The notes beneath the pieces were generated by a model. That model saw only the letters and a list, made by a program, of their open reading frames with translations. It had not been told where the DNA came from and ran no database searches. Positions 16,380 through 25,453 of a stretch of 64,000 bases of DNA are shown one piece after another. Made by a program: the position numbers and the translations under genes. Positions within the stretch are counted from its first letter, which is position 1. Each line of letters opens with the position of its first letter. The stretch comes from Stappia stellulata DSM 5886 (lineage in GTDB: Bacteria; Pseudomonadota; Alphaproteobacteria; Rhizobiales; Stappiaceae): positions 186,001 to 250,000 of the forward strand of contig NZ_AUIM01000012.1 of NCBI RefSeq assembly GCF_000423705.1, read 5' to 3'.

Positions 16380-18089
16380 TCATGTGCGCGCGGTGCTGTG
16401 GTCGCGGAAGCTCCTCGCGGAGGTGCGCGCCAGCAGGATCGACGGGAGCAGGCCGACCAGCACGATGGCGAGCGCGGCCAATGCGCCTTCGCCCACCGCC
16501 TCGCGCGAGGCGGCGTTGTAGACCGTGGTCGCCAGCGTCTCGAAATTGAACGGCCTGAGCAGGATCGTTGCCGGCAGCTCCTTCATGCAGTCGACAAAGG
16601 CGAGCAGCAGCGCGGTCAGCAGCACCGGGCGGATCATCGGCAGATGCACTTCGAACAGGATGCGCCCCGAGCTGCGTCCGAGCGTGCGAGCCGCCATGTC
16701 GAGATGCGGCGTGACCTTGCCGAACCCGCCTTCCACCTGCCCGTAGGCCACTGCGAGGAAGCGGACCATATAGGCGTAGACCAGCGCTGCGCCCGATCCG
16801 ACAAGCAGCAATCCGGTCGAAAAGCCGAAGGTGGAGCGGGCGATGCCGTCGAGGAAATTGTCGAAACTGGCGAGCGGGATCAGGATGCCGACGGCGAGCA
16901 CCGTGCCGGGAATGGCATAGCCGATCGAGGCAATGCGCCCGAACAGTTGCGTGGCCGCGTTTGGCCGCACGCGCTGCGAATAGGTCAGTACCACGCCGAT
17001 GACGACCGTGAGCAGGGCGGCTGCGACGGAGAGCGTCAGACTGTTGCCGACGGCGGAAAGCAGACGCGGGTCGGAAAGCTCGTCCAGTCGGCGGCTGGCG
17101 TAATCGACGAGCAGGCTTGCGGGAAAGAGGAAGCCGAGCGCAATCGGGGTGGCGCAGGCCGCGATTGCAAGCCCGGCGCGCCACCCGGTCAGCCGGTAAC
17201 TCGGCAGGGCGAGATAGCGCGATGTGGTGATATGGAAGCGCTGCTTGCGCCGGGCGTGGCGTTCCACCCACAGCAGCGCGAAGACGAGCGCCAGCATGGC
17301 CACCGCAAGCTGGGCCGCGCCGCCCAGGCTCGAGCGGTTGATCCAGGTGTCATAGATCGAGAATGTCATCGTCTGCACGCCGAAGAAGGTCACCGCGCCG
17401 ATGTCGTTGAGGCATTCCATCAGCGCGAGCGACAGGCCGACGACGATGGCGGGACGCGCCAGCGGCAGGGCGACGCGGAAGAACAGCCGCAGCGGGCCGG
17501 CACCCAGCGTGCGCGACACGTCGAGCGCGCAGGCCGATTGCAGCAGGAAAGACGCGCGCGTCGTCAGATAGACGTAAGGGTAGAGCACGAAGCTCATCAC
17601 GAAGATCGCTCCGCCGAGCGAGCGGATTTCGGGAAACCAGTAATCGCGCGAGGTCTGGAAACCGAAGACCGCTCTCAGGGCCGACTGCACGGGGCCGGTG
17701 TAGTCCAGGATCTCCACATAGGTGTAGGCGATGATGTAGGTCGGCACGGCGAGCGGCACGAGGAGCGCCCAGTCGAAGAGGGCGCGGCCGGGAAAACGGC
17801 ACATGGTGACAAGCCAGGCCGTGCCGACGCCCAGAACCAGCGTGATCGACCCGACTCCGGCCATGAGAAGGACCGTCGTCCACAAGGAGCGGGGCAGGAC
17901 CGTCGAGATCAGGTGGCCCCAGATATCGCCGGTGGACTGGAAGGCAAGAACCACCAGCGCGATCACAGGCATAAGCGTGAGCGCGGCCGCGACGAAGCCG
18001 ATGCCGATCCAGATACGGTCCGGGACGGTCGCCGCCGATTTCGGCGGACGTGCCGCCGACAGCGCTTCGGAATGGGTTGCGTCGGTCAT
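16380..18089 (-). CDS. fbpB: Ferric iron ABC transporter permease (FbpB/SfuB-like, fused double permease)
   Basis: This 569-residue inner-membrane protein has two tandem permease modules of about six helices each, the internally duplicated form typical of iron(III) transporters. EAA-type loops appear near residue 170 (SRTLGAGPLRLFFRVALPLARPA) and near residue 460 (ARTLGRSSGRILFEVHLPMIRP). It follows the binding-protein gene on the same strand. No ATPase gene is adjacent, so FbpC must be encoded elsewhere or borrowed. A thiamine-type transporter is the main alternative. Confidence 0.85.
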   Translation of the reverse strand: MTDATHSEALSAARPPKSAATVPDRIWIGIGFVAAALTLMPVIALVVLAFQSTGDIWGHLISTVLPRSLWTTVLLMAGVGSITLVLGVGTAWLVTMCRFPGRALFDWALLVPLAVPTYIIAYTYVEILDYTGPVQSALRAVFGFQTSRDYWFPEIRSLGGAIFVMSFVLYPYVYLTTRASFLLQSACALDVSRTLGAGPLRLFFRVALPLARPAIVVGLSLALMECLNDIGAVTFFGVQTMTFSIYDTWINRSSLGGAAQLAVAMLALVFALLWVERHARRKQRFHITTSRYLALPSYRLTGWRAGLAIAACATPIALGFLFPASLLVDYASRRLDELSDPRLLSAVGNSLTLSVAAALLTVVIGVVLTYSQRVRPNAATQLFGRIASIGYAIPGTVLAVGILIPLASFDNFLDGIARSTFGFSTGLLLVGSGAALVYAYMVRFLAVAYGQVEGGFGKVTPHLDMAARTLGRSSGRILFEVHLPMIRPVLLTALLLAFVDCMKELPATILLRPFNFETLATTVYNAASREAVGEGALAALAIVLVGLLPSILLARTSARSFRDHSTART

Positions 18090-18141
18090 GCCGGAGGCCC
18101 CTGACGGCTCGGCGCGGTGCGCGGCAAGCGGAAATGGGAAA

Positions 18142-18170
18142 CGGCGCCCGGGTGAACGTGCCGGGCGCCG
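18142..18170. repeat. Strong hairpin between fbpA and fbpB
   Basis: A perfect 10-bp GC stem (CGGCGCCCGG at 18142-18151, complement at 18161-18170) has a 9-nt loop. On the minus strand it is followed by TTTCCC. It lies between the binding-protein and permease genes and may partially terminate transcription or stabilise the upstream message. Confidence 0.7.
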
Positions 18171-18195
18171 CGTGTCTTGAACGGAGCGGTCTCGA

Positions 18196-19248
18196 TCAGC
18201 TTGACGGTCCGTCGTTGAAGCCGACCTTGTCGACCAGTTCGCTGGCGGTCTTGCGGTTCTTGGCGACTTCGGCGAGCGGCAGGCTGTCCGGCGTCAGCTC
18301 GCCCCAGGAGGCGACGAGGTCGGAAACGGGCACGCCCGGCTTGACGGGATATTCGTAATTGGAGTCCGCATAGATGCGCTGGGCTTCCTCGGAGGTGAGG
18401 AACTCGATCAGCTTCTTCGCGGCATCGGGGTGCGGCGCATGCCTGGCCATCATCACGCCGGCGATGTTGACATGGGTGCCGCGGCCTTCCGCGTTCGGGA
18501 ACAGGATCTTGACCGAATTGGCCCAGTCCTTCTGCTCCGGCTCCTTCTCGTTGGTCAGCATCTTGCCCATGTAATAGGTGTTGCCCAGCGAGATGTCGCA
18601 TTCCCCGGCGTAGATCGACTTGACCTGCGCCCGGTCGTTGCCCGACGGTTTGGACGCGAGATTGTCGCGCACGCCGGCAAGCCATTCCTCTGTCGCCTCA
18701 GCGCCCTCATGCGCCACGACGGAGGCGAACAGGCCGATGGAATAGACATGCTGTCCGGAGCGGGTGCAGATACGGCCGCGCCACTTTTCGTCGGCCAGTT
18801 CCTCGTAGGTGATCGTGTCCTGTTCGACCCGGTCCTTCGACGCGTAAATGACGCGCGCGCGGGTCGTGAGGCCGATCCAGTGGCCGTCCGGATCGCGGTA
18901 TTCCGCGGGAATGTTGGCCTCGATCACGTCCGAGGTCACCGGCTGGGTGATGCCCATTTCCTTGGCGCCGTCCAGACGGCCGATGTCGACGGTCAGCAGC
19001 ACGTCGGCGGGTGAATTCGCGCCTTCCGCCTTGATGCGTTCGCCAAGCCCCTTGTCGGCGAAAATCACATTGGTCTCGATGCCGGTTTCCTTGGTGAACG
19101 CGTTGAGAAGCGGCTCGATCAGAAACGGCTGACGGTAGGAATAGATGTTCACTTCCCCCTCGGCGGCCGCCGGAGCGGCAAAGCTGGCGGAGGTCAGGAA
19201 GAGTGCGGCAAGCGTGCAGGCGCGCACGCCCTTGGTCTTGTTGATCAT
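18196..19248 (-). CDS. fbpA: Periplasmic Fe(3+)-binding protein of an ABC transporter
   Basis: This 350-residue binding protein has a signal peptide (MINKTKGVRACTLAALFL..., cleavage near AAAEG) and a mature start VNIYSYRQPFLIEPL, the FutA/FbpA pattern in which early tyrosines help bind ferric iron. The segment SNYEYPVKPG near residue 305 is also family-typical. The start is the ATG at 19248, with GGAG 6 nt upstream. Transcription probably begins in the 240-bp region that contains an Irr/ICE-like palindrome, so expression should respond to iron or heme status. Confidence 0.88.
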   Translation of the reverse strand: MINKTKGVRACTLAALFLTSASFAAPAAAEGEVNIYSYRQPFLIEPLLNAFTKETGIETNVIFADKGLGERIKAEGANSPADVLLTVDIGRLDGAKEMGITQPVTSDVIEANIPAEYRDPDGHWIGLTTRARVIYASKDRVEQDTITYEELADEKWRGRICTRSGQHVYSIGLFASVVAHEGAEATEEWLAGVRDNLASKPSGNDRAQVKSIYAGECDISLGNTYYMGKMLTNEKEPEQKDWANSVKILFPNAEGRGTHVNIAGVMMARHAPHPDAAKKLIEFLTSEEAQRIYADSNYEYPVKPGVPVSDLVASWGELTPDSLPLAEVAKNRKTASELVDKVGFNDGPSS

Positions 19249-19394
19249 GTAAAACTCCAGACGATCAGGGGGCAAGGCCCTGCCGAAGAGGCGGATGTCA
19301 CTGCCGTGCCATGACCCGACGGGCCGGCACGACTGGAGGCATCATAAAAACAGGAGTTTCTGTGTCAACAATAAAAGCGTGCAAAATCAATACC

Positions 19395-19409
19395 TTGGAA
19401 TTATTCCAA
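19395..19409. promoter_or_regulatory. Irr/ICE-like palindrome upstream of fbpA
   Basis: TTGGAA-TTA-TTCCAA is a perfect 15-bp interrupted palindrome in an A+T-rich stretch 147 bp upstream of fbpA. It resembles the rhizobial iron control element (TTTAGAA-N3-TTCTAAA) bound by Irr, matching its GAA-N3-TTC core and outer TT/AA. The iron transporter context supports a metal-responsive operator. A Fur/Mur site is an alternative. Confidence 0.55.
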
Positions 19410-19491
19410 AGTAACATGAGTGGGCGCGTCCGGTTTCGCGGATGCGGGACCCATGCGCGTCTTGCAAGGCGTTTGCAAAAGCGAAGCCGGG

Positions 19492-20454
19492 TCAGGGAGT
19501 TGGCGTTCCGCCGCCGAGCACCTCGGCCATCCAGCGCGTGTCGATGTTCTGTCCGCAGAGGATAACGCCGGGCGTTTTGCCGCGCTCGGTGTCGGCCATC
19601 AGCGCGGCGAGCGGTGCCGCACCGGCGCCTTCCGCCACATTGTGGGTGGCACGGTAATAGAGGCGGATGGCATCGGCGACCTGGTCGTCGCTGACGCGCA
19701 CGATGTCTTCCGCGCCGGCGCGGATCATCGCGAGCGCCTGTTCGTCGGGGCAGCGCACGGCCATGCCGTCCGCGAAAGTTGCGGCGCTCGCGGTTTCCGT
19801 CAGCTTGCCGCTTTCCAGCGAGCGGGCATAGGCATCCGCCTTGTCGGAGACGACGCCGACGATCTTCGTCTTGAGGCCGAGCGCGTCGCGTGCCGAGATC
19901 AGTCCGCAAATGCCGGATCCAAGCCCGATCGGCACATAGACCACGTCGAGCTCCGGCACCGCGCGGAAGAACTCCAGCCCGTAGGTGGCGACGCCGCGCA
20001 CGAGATCGGCGTGAAAGCTCGGGATCATCGTAAGGCCCTGTTCCTCCGCAAGGCGCGCCGCCTCCGCCTTGGCGGCGTCGAAGTCGGGTCCGTGTTCGAT
20101 CAGGTTCGCGCCGAACGCGCGCATTGCGGCGTTCTTTTCCGTGGCGTTTCCCTCCGGAACGACGATATGGCAGGCAAGTCCCAGCCGGCTGGCGGCAAAG
20201 GCAAGGCTCTGGCCGTGATTGCCGCGGGTGGCGGAGATGATGCCGGTGCCGCTCGGTGCCTTCTCTGCCAATCCTTGCAGCAGAACCAGCCCGCCGCGCA
20301 CCTTGAAGGCGCCGGTCGGCGTGTGGTTCTCGTGCTTGACCCAGACCGTGCGGCCGAGCGCCTCGCTGAGCACGGGCCAGGCATATTGCGGCGTGGGACG
20401 CATCGCGCGATAGACGATCTCGGCAGCGTCCTCGATGGCGGCGAGGGTCAGCAT
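19492..20454 (-). CDS. Threonine/serine dehydratase-like PLP enzyme
   Basis: This 320-residue fold-type II PLP enzyme has the cofactor lysine in PTGAFKVRGG near residue 52, the substrate loop ATRGNHGQ near residue 76 and the phosphate-binding glycine cluster GLGSGICG near residue 175. It lacks the C-terminal regulatory domain of biosynthetic IlvA, so it resembles catabolic dehydratases. Substrate (threonine, serine or a hydroxy amino acid) is not decidable from sequence. The start is the ATG at 20454, with GGAG 6 nt before it; the longer frame to 20562 is proline- and alanine-rich with no family match. Confidence 0.85.
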   Translation of the reverse strand: MLTLAAIEDAAEIVYRAMRPTPQYAWPVLSEALGRTVWVKHENHTPTGAFKVRGGLVLLQGLAEKAPSGTGIISATRGNHGQSLAFAASRLGLACHIVVPEGNATEKNAAMRAFGANLIEHGPDFDAAKAEAARLAEEQGLTMIPSFHADLVRGVATYGLEFFRAVPELDVVYVPIGLGSGICGLISARDALGLKTKIVGVVSDKADAYARSLESGKLTETASAATFADGMAVRCPDEQALAMIRAGAEDIVRVSDDQVADAIRLYYRATHNVAEGAGAAPLAALMADTERGKTPGVILCGQNIDTRWMAEVLGGGTPTP

Positions 20455-20593
20455 GGCAAACTCCGGAAGTGGCGCGGGCTGCGCGGACGGGCGGGGTGCC
20501 GGGCCGGCCGCGCGGCCGGTCCCGATCACAAAAGTGTCGCGCGTCGGCAAGGTCCCGGTCAATCCCGGACTGCGGCCGGCCGCTGTCCGGGCC

Positions 20594-23500
20594 CTATTCG
20601 GCGAGGACGCGCTGCGGCGGGAAGGTGATTTCGATCAAGGTGCCCTGATTGACCTCCGAATCGATGCGGAAACTTGCCCGGTTCGCCTCGACGAGCGCCT
20701 TGGTCAACGGCAGGCCGAGGCCGGTGCCGCCGCCGTGGCGGGCGGTGTGAAGCTGGCGGAACGGCTCCATCGCCGCCTCCAGGTCCTTGTGGCTCATGCC
20801 GGTTCCGGTGTCGCGCACCCTGAGGATCACCTCGCCGCTGTCCTCCAGCGCCGAAGAGACGATCACCTGGCCGCCCGGCTGGTTGAACTTGATGGCGTTC
20901 GACAGGAGGTTGAGGATCACCTGTCTGACAGAGCGCCCGTCGGCAACGATATTGGGGACGGATCCGGGCAGGCTGGCACGGATGATCACCCGTTCGCGGT
21001 TCGCCTGCGGCTGCATCAGCGCGACGCATTCGCGGATGATGTCATTGGCCGACACCGCCTCGAAGGTCAGCTCCAGCTTGCCCGCCTCGATCTTCGACAG
21101 GTCGAGCAGGTCGTTGATCAGGCTCATGATATGCGAGCCGGAATTGTGGATGTCGCGCAGATAGCCCTTGTAGCGGTCGTTGCCGACGGGCCCGAAGCGC
21201 TCTTCCATCATCACTTCCGAAAAGCCGATGATCGCGTTCAGCGGCGTGCGGATCTCGTGGCTGATCTTGGCGAGGAAGTCGGACTTCTGCGACGAGGCGT
21301 TTTCCGCCTGGCGCTTGGCGTCGGTCAGTTCCTCTTCGGCCGTCTTCCACTGGGTGATGTCGCGCAGCACCGTGCAGAAATGCGGGCCGCTGTCGCCCTG
21401 GCCGACCCGGCCGATGGTCATGAACAGCGGGATGAGGCCGCCCGAGCTTATCTGGCCGATGACCTCACGCCCGTCGTTCAGCACGCTCGCGACGCCGTTG
21501 CGCGCCAGTCCGTCGAGATAATCCGTGGCATCGCGGCGGCTTTCCGGCGCCAGATAATCGATGAGCGCCACCCCCACCATTTCGTCGCGCGAGGCGTTGA
21601 ACAGCGCTTCCGCCGAGCGGTTGACCTTCACGATCAGCCCGTCTTCGTCGAGGATCAGCACCCCGTCGGTCGCCGTTTCCAGAACCGCGTCCATTTCCGA
21701 CACGCGCGCCTCGGAAAGCGCCAGCGCGCTTTGCACCTCGTGCAGCCGGTCGAGGGCCGCTTCCTGTCCGGGGTCGTGCCGGTCGAGCAGCGACATCATC
21801 AACGCGTTGCCGCCCTTCCAGGGAACCGTGTGCAGCCGCGCCTTGACCGGCCGAGCGCCGCCGTCTGCAAGCTGCAGGCGCATGGTGCGCTCCGACATCT
21901 TGCCCGGAACGGTGGCCGGCCAGTCTTCCGGTTCGGCGAAGAGCGCTTCCAGACCGCCGGCAGCGCTCAGCGTTTCGGTGTCGGGATAGCCGAGCAGGTT
22001 GAGAAGCGTCGCATTGGCATAGTCGACATCCGTGCCGTCGATGATCGCGACACCGACCGGCAGCCGGTCGAGCAGGCTGGTGCGCTGCGCGCGCGTCGGC
22101 GGTGCTGGAGCCGCATCCGCGGGGAGCGTGTCGTGGCTGCTGTCCGTGCCGTCGTCATCGCCGCCATCGGCGACCGGGTCATCGCGGCGCGTCGGATCGT
22201 CCTTGTTGCTGGCAAGCGTCAGGTAAGGCCGGGGCGAGACGGGGTGCGCCTGAACGGGCACGTCCGCGCCGTCCTCCGCTTCGGCCTCGCCATCCTCCGC
22301 TTCGGCGCCGTCGCTGTCCTGATCCGGCTCCCCGTCCGTGTGCGCGCCGTCGTCGTCTCGCGTGTCGTCCCCGGATCCGGTGGGGTCTCCGGCGAAATCG
22401 TCGTTTGCACCGACGTCGATGATGTCATCGATGTCGTCGTCGTCGTCGTCGTTGTGAAGGCTGGCGACTGCGTCCTCGGGCGTCGTCGCGGCATCTGTCG
22501 TGCTTTCGACATCCGTCGCGTCGTCGAGCGCGGCCAGCAGCTCGCTTGCCTCGTGTTCCTCGGTCGCGGCCGAGGGCGGCGCATCGGGCTCATTGCGTCC
22601 GCCCAGAGCCTCGGCGATCTTGCGGAACGCCTCGCGCTCGGGCTTTGACAGCCGCGAGGCGGCGAGTGCGGCGTCTTCCGCCGCAGCCCGTTCGCTGGAC
22701 GCGCCGGCCGCCAGCGTGGCGGCAGCCGCGGCACTTGCCAGGCCTTCGACGCTCAGCGTGTCGTCTTCGTCCGCATCCGGTGTATCGCCGCCCTCGTCTT
22801 CGGGATCGTCGGTCTCCACCACGGTCCCGTCCTCGGGCCGGTCGCCGGTGTCCTCTGCAAGGGCGGGGTCTTCCGCAAGAGACGGGCCCTCGTCTTCTTC
22901 AAACATGTCGCCGGGCGGATCGACGGGAAAACTCGCTGCCTCAAGCGCGTCGTCAGACCCGAACACGGGATCCTCGGGGACCGCCTCTTCCGACAGGGGC
23001 GTTCCGGATGCCGGTTCTTCGAATGCGGCTTCCGCGCGCGCGCTTTCGACGCTGGCGGTGTCGCTCGTGACCGCATCGCTCTCAAGCGTCTCGGCCGGCG
23101 CCTCCGCGCCGTCGTCTTCGCCAAGGCTGTCGGTGAGCGCGTCAAGCGACGGGCGCATGCGCAAATGCGTTCCGGTGGCATCCGGGTCGTCCTTGGCGTC
23201 GCCCGTGCGGCACACGCCGAACCCCCGGAATCCCTCGAAGATGCGGTTGCGGTCGAAAGCGGGCAGGGCGGCCATGTCGACCGGAACGCGCAAGGCCGCG
23301 CCACTGACCGGCCAGTCGACCGAACGACCGCTCCAGGTGTCGCGGCGTTGCAGCGCGGCCGCAACCCGCCCGTCGCCGTCGATGCCGAAGCGTTCGCACA
23401 CCTCGTCCCAGGTCAGGCCGACAACATCGGCCGCTTCCGGGCCGAGCGCCTCTTCGAATTCCGCCGACAGGAAGGTGAACCGGCGGTCGATGTCCATTTT

Positions 23501-24868
23501 CCAGGCAAAGCGCACCGGTCGCTCGCGTGCCTCGAAGACGAAGCCGGACGGAGCCGGACCATCCGCCTCGGCAGGCATATCGCCGTCCGCGCCCGTGTCG
23601 TCGTCAAGATGCAATTCCGCCGACGTCTCGCCGGTGGCGTCATGCAGATCCGCATCCGCCGCATCGGCGGACGCGTCGTCGGCCGCGTGCGGTTCGGTGG
23701 TTTCGTCGGACGCTTCGGTGGGGATCTCCCCAGCGGCTTCGTCCGGTGCAAAGCGGTCGAGCGACAGCCCTTCGTCGACTGCGCGCTCATCCACTGCGGA
23801 CGCATCCGGCTGGTCCGCTTCGGTGGCCGGCGCGTCCATCGAGGTGTCGAGGGCTTCGTTCGGCATTGCGTCGGCGACGGCCTGCGCGCGCTCCGCGTCG
23901 ATCCGGGCCTCGGCAGCCGCGCGGTCGGCGCGGGATGTGGACAGGAAGCGTGTCGCACTTGCAAAGCCGAAGAGGCCGCCGGTGGCCATGCCCCACTTTC
24001 GGTGCTGCGGCATTTCTTCGGTTTCGGCTGCCGTGCTGTCCCCGTCCGTGACCGCCCGCCCGTCAATGTCACCGGCCTGGATATCGGTGGCCTGCGGGTC
24101 GGACGGATCGCTCTCATCCGTGTCGACGGATGTCGCCGCGACCTCGGAGCGGTCGTCTGCGCGATGCGTGTCGTCGATCGCGGTCGGCGCAACGGCGGGA
24201 GCCACGGGATCGGAGGCGGGCTCGGCGGCAACAGGCGTGGCCGCGATCACGGCAAGCGTGTGCCCGGTGTCCAGCATCAGCAGCAGGGCGGCATGTTCGC
24301 CGTCGCCGAAGGGAAGATGGGTGCGCACCGGAGCATGCTTGGCACTGCGCAGTCGCGCGGAAACGGCGTCGAAGGCGGGCGCCTCGAGATCGCCGGCCGT
24401 GTCGACGAGCGCGCCGGTGCGGTCGTAGAGGACGGCCGTGCTGTCATCGGCATCCGCCACCAGGGGCAGGAGCGCGGCGGGGTCCACGTGAGGGGCGGGC
24501 GGGGCGTCGTTGGCAACGATCAGCGCCGCGTTGCTGCCGTCTGCAAGCGCCAGGCGGCGGCAGGTGCAGGTCAGCAGCATCACGCGCAGTCCGCGATAGA
24601 ACCGCAGGCGATCGGTCGTGTCCCGGTCGTCGGGACCGGATGCGGCGATGCGGATGATGTGCGGTCGAGCAGGCGCGCGCGCCAGACCGCTCAGGTCGGC
24701 AAGCTCGCGCAGGGAGCGCACGCCGAAGAACGCCGCGCCGGCGGGGTTCGCCCACAGGATGGTCTTGCCGTCCTCCGCCCAGATCCAGGCCGGACGCGGG
24801 TCGGTCAGATGAGAGTTGGCGGTCGCAAGACCGCTCAACGCCATGAAGGTGCTCAAATGGCTGTTCAT
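20594..24868 (-). CDS. Very large PAS-domain sensor histidine kinase, PdhS/DivJ/PleC type
   Basis: This protein of about 1424 residues has no clear membrane segment. An N-terminal PAS-like region (IWAEDGKTILWANPAG near 30) precedes a roughly 650-residue D/E/A/S/T-rich, low-complexity region (about 235-900). Two PAS domains follow, near 930-1030 and 1045-1170, then the HisKA domain with H1204 in SHEIRTPLNAIIGFSEVM and an HATPase ending in GGTGLGLPLTKALVE. The PAS and kinase core resembles PdhS, the Brucella/Agrobacterium kinase acting on the cell-fate regulator DivK. The acidic spacer is unusually long. The start at 24868 has GGAG 11 nt upstream. Confidence 0.85.
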   Translation of the reverse strand: MNSHLSTFMALSGLATANSHLTDPRPAWIWAEDGKTILWANPAGAAFFGVRSLRELADLSGLARAPARPHIIRIAASGPDDRDTTDRLRFYRGLRVMLLTCTCRRLALADGSNAALIVANDAPPAPHVDPAALLPLVADADDSTAVLYDRTGALVDTAGDLEAPAFDAVSARLRSAKHAPVRTHLPFGDGEHAALLLMLDTGHTLAVIAATPVAAEPASDPVAPAVAPTAIDDTHRADDRSEVAATSVDTDESDPSDPQATDIQAGDIDGRAVTDGDSTAAETEEMPQHRKWGMATGGLFGFASATRFLSTSRADRAAAEARIDAERAQAVADAMPNEALDTSMDAPATEADQPDASAVDERAVDEGLSLDRFAPDEAAGEIPTEASDETTEPHAADDASADAADADLHDATGETSAELHLDDDTGADGDMPAEADGPAPSGFVFEARERPVRFAWKMDIDRRFTFLSAEFEEALGPEAADVVGLTWDEVCERFGIDGDGRVAAALQRRDTWSGRSVDWPVSGAALRVPVDMAALPAFDRNRIFEGFRGFGVCRTGDAKDDPDATGTHLRMRPSLDALTDSLGEDDGAEAPAETLESDAVTSDTASVESARAEAAFEEPASGTPLSEEAVPEDPVFGSDDALEAASFPVDPPGDMFEEDEGPSLAEDPALAEDTGDRPEDGTVVETDDPEDEGGDTPDADEDDTLSVEGLASAAAAATLAAGASSERAAAEDAALAASRLSKPEREAFRKIAEALGGRNEPDAPPSAATEEHEASELLAALDDATDVESTTDAATTPEDAVASLHNDDDDDDIDDIIDVGANDDFAGDPTGSGDDTRDDDGAHTDGEPDQDSDGAEAEDGEAEAEDGADVPVQAHPVSPRPYLTLASNKDDPTRRDDPVADGGDDDGTDSSHDTLPADAAPAPPTRAQRTSLLDRLPVGVAIIDGTDVDYANATLLNLLGYPDTETLSAAGGLEALFAEPEDWPATVPGKMSERTMRLQLADGGARPVKARLHTVPWKGGNALMMSLLDRHDPGQEAALDRLHEVQSALALSEARVSEMDAVLETATDGVLILDEDGLIVKVNRSAEALFNASRDEMVGVALIDYLAPESRRDATDYLDGLARNGVASVLNDGREVIGQISSGGLIPLFMTIGRVGQGDSGPHFCTVLRDITQWKTAEEELTDAKRQAENASSQKSDFLAKISHEIRTPLNAIIGFSEVMMEERFGPVGNDRYKGYLRDIHNSGSHIMSLINDLLDLSKIEAGKLELTFEAVSANDIIRECVALMQPQANRERVIIRASLPGSVPNIVADGRSVRQVILNLLSNAIKFNQPGGQVIVSSALEDSGEVILRVRDTGTGMSHKDLEAAMEPFRQLHTARHGGGTGLGLPLTKALVEANRASFRIDSEVNQGTLIEITFPPQRVLAE

Positions 24869-25453
24869 GGGCACGCTTTCTCCGCCGTTGCAGCCCGTCT
24901 CAAGCCTGTCCGCCAAGGCCTGGAGCCATGTTTGGTAGACGCGTTTGCGGTAAACAAAGTGTAAATATCGTCTTCCCGCCCTTTCGTCCACGTTGGCAAG
25001 CTGATTCTGGGCGATTGTCTCGCAGGCTGGTTAACAACCGGATGCTCGTCATCACGATTTCATCCGGAGGGGACCCGACAAGCGGGAGCGCCATGGCCCG
25101 GGGTGGACAGCGTCTCGTCAAGGAGCGGAAAGTCGGGAAACAAGGGTGTTTCCCGACTTTCGCAGCGACAAGGCCCTGCAACCGGTGTCAAATCCGAAAG
25201 CCATGGAAATCCTGTCGTGTCGCGGGGCCCCGCCCTTGACCGGGCAACCGGCCCGTGCGCCGCGCTCGTTCTTGCGACGCATCGCCCCTTCAAGGAGATG
25301 TCGGCCGTGTTTGCAAGGCGCGCGCCCCGGGATTGCCAAGCGGTTCTTGCGATGTGGGGCAGGTATGCCATCCTGCGGGCGCGGCCGCGCCAGACGTTGC
25401 GGCAGCGCCAGCCAACTCAGGCAAGGCGGAAACGCCAGGCAAAGGAGAACGAC
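24869..25453. other. 585-bp intergenic region between the PdhS-like kinase and phasin 1
   Basis: No convincing coding frame is visible. The left part (24950-25060) is A+T-richer and contains GGTTAAC at 25028-25034, a possible CtrA half-site and promoter for the leftward kinase gene. The middle holds a perfect hairpin at 25129-25160. The right part is GC-rich and ends in the AAAGGAG ribosome binding site of phasin 1. A small RNA ending at the hairpin is possible but unsupported. Confidence 0.5.
25129..25160. repeat. Perfect 13-bp hairpin in the kinase-phasin gap
   Basis: AAAGTCGGGAAAC (25129-25141) is followed by a 6-nt loop and its exact complement (25148-25160). There is no T tract on the plus strand. 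On the minus strand the A/T ends of the arms make it terminator-like. It stands more than 250 bp from either neighbouring start codon. Confidence 0.7.

Noticed and set aside
15420-18104. 894-codon open frame on the plus strand over the oxidase and iron permease genes
   Set aside because: It crosses the boundary between two convergent real genes and has shadow-type composition.
22219-24428. Overlapping frames over the acidic region of the large kinase (for example 22500-24428 plus)
   Set aside because: They are serine/alanine- or arginine-rich products of a repetitive GC-rich sequence read in other frames.
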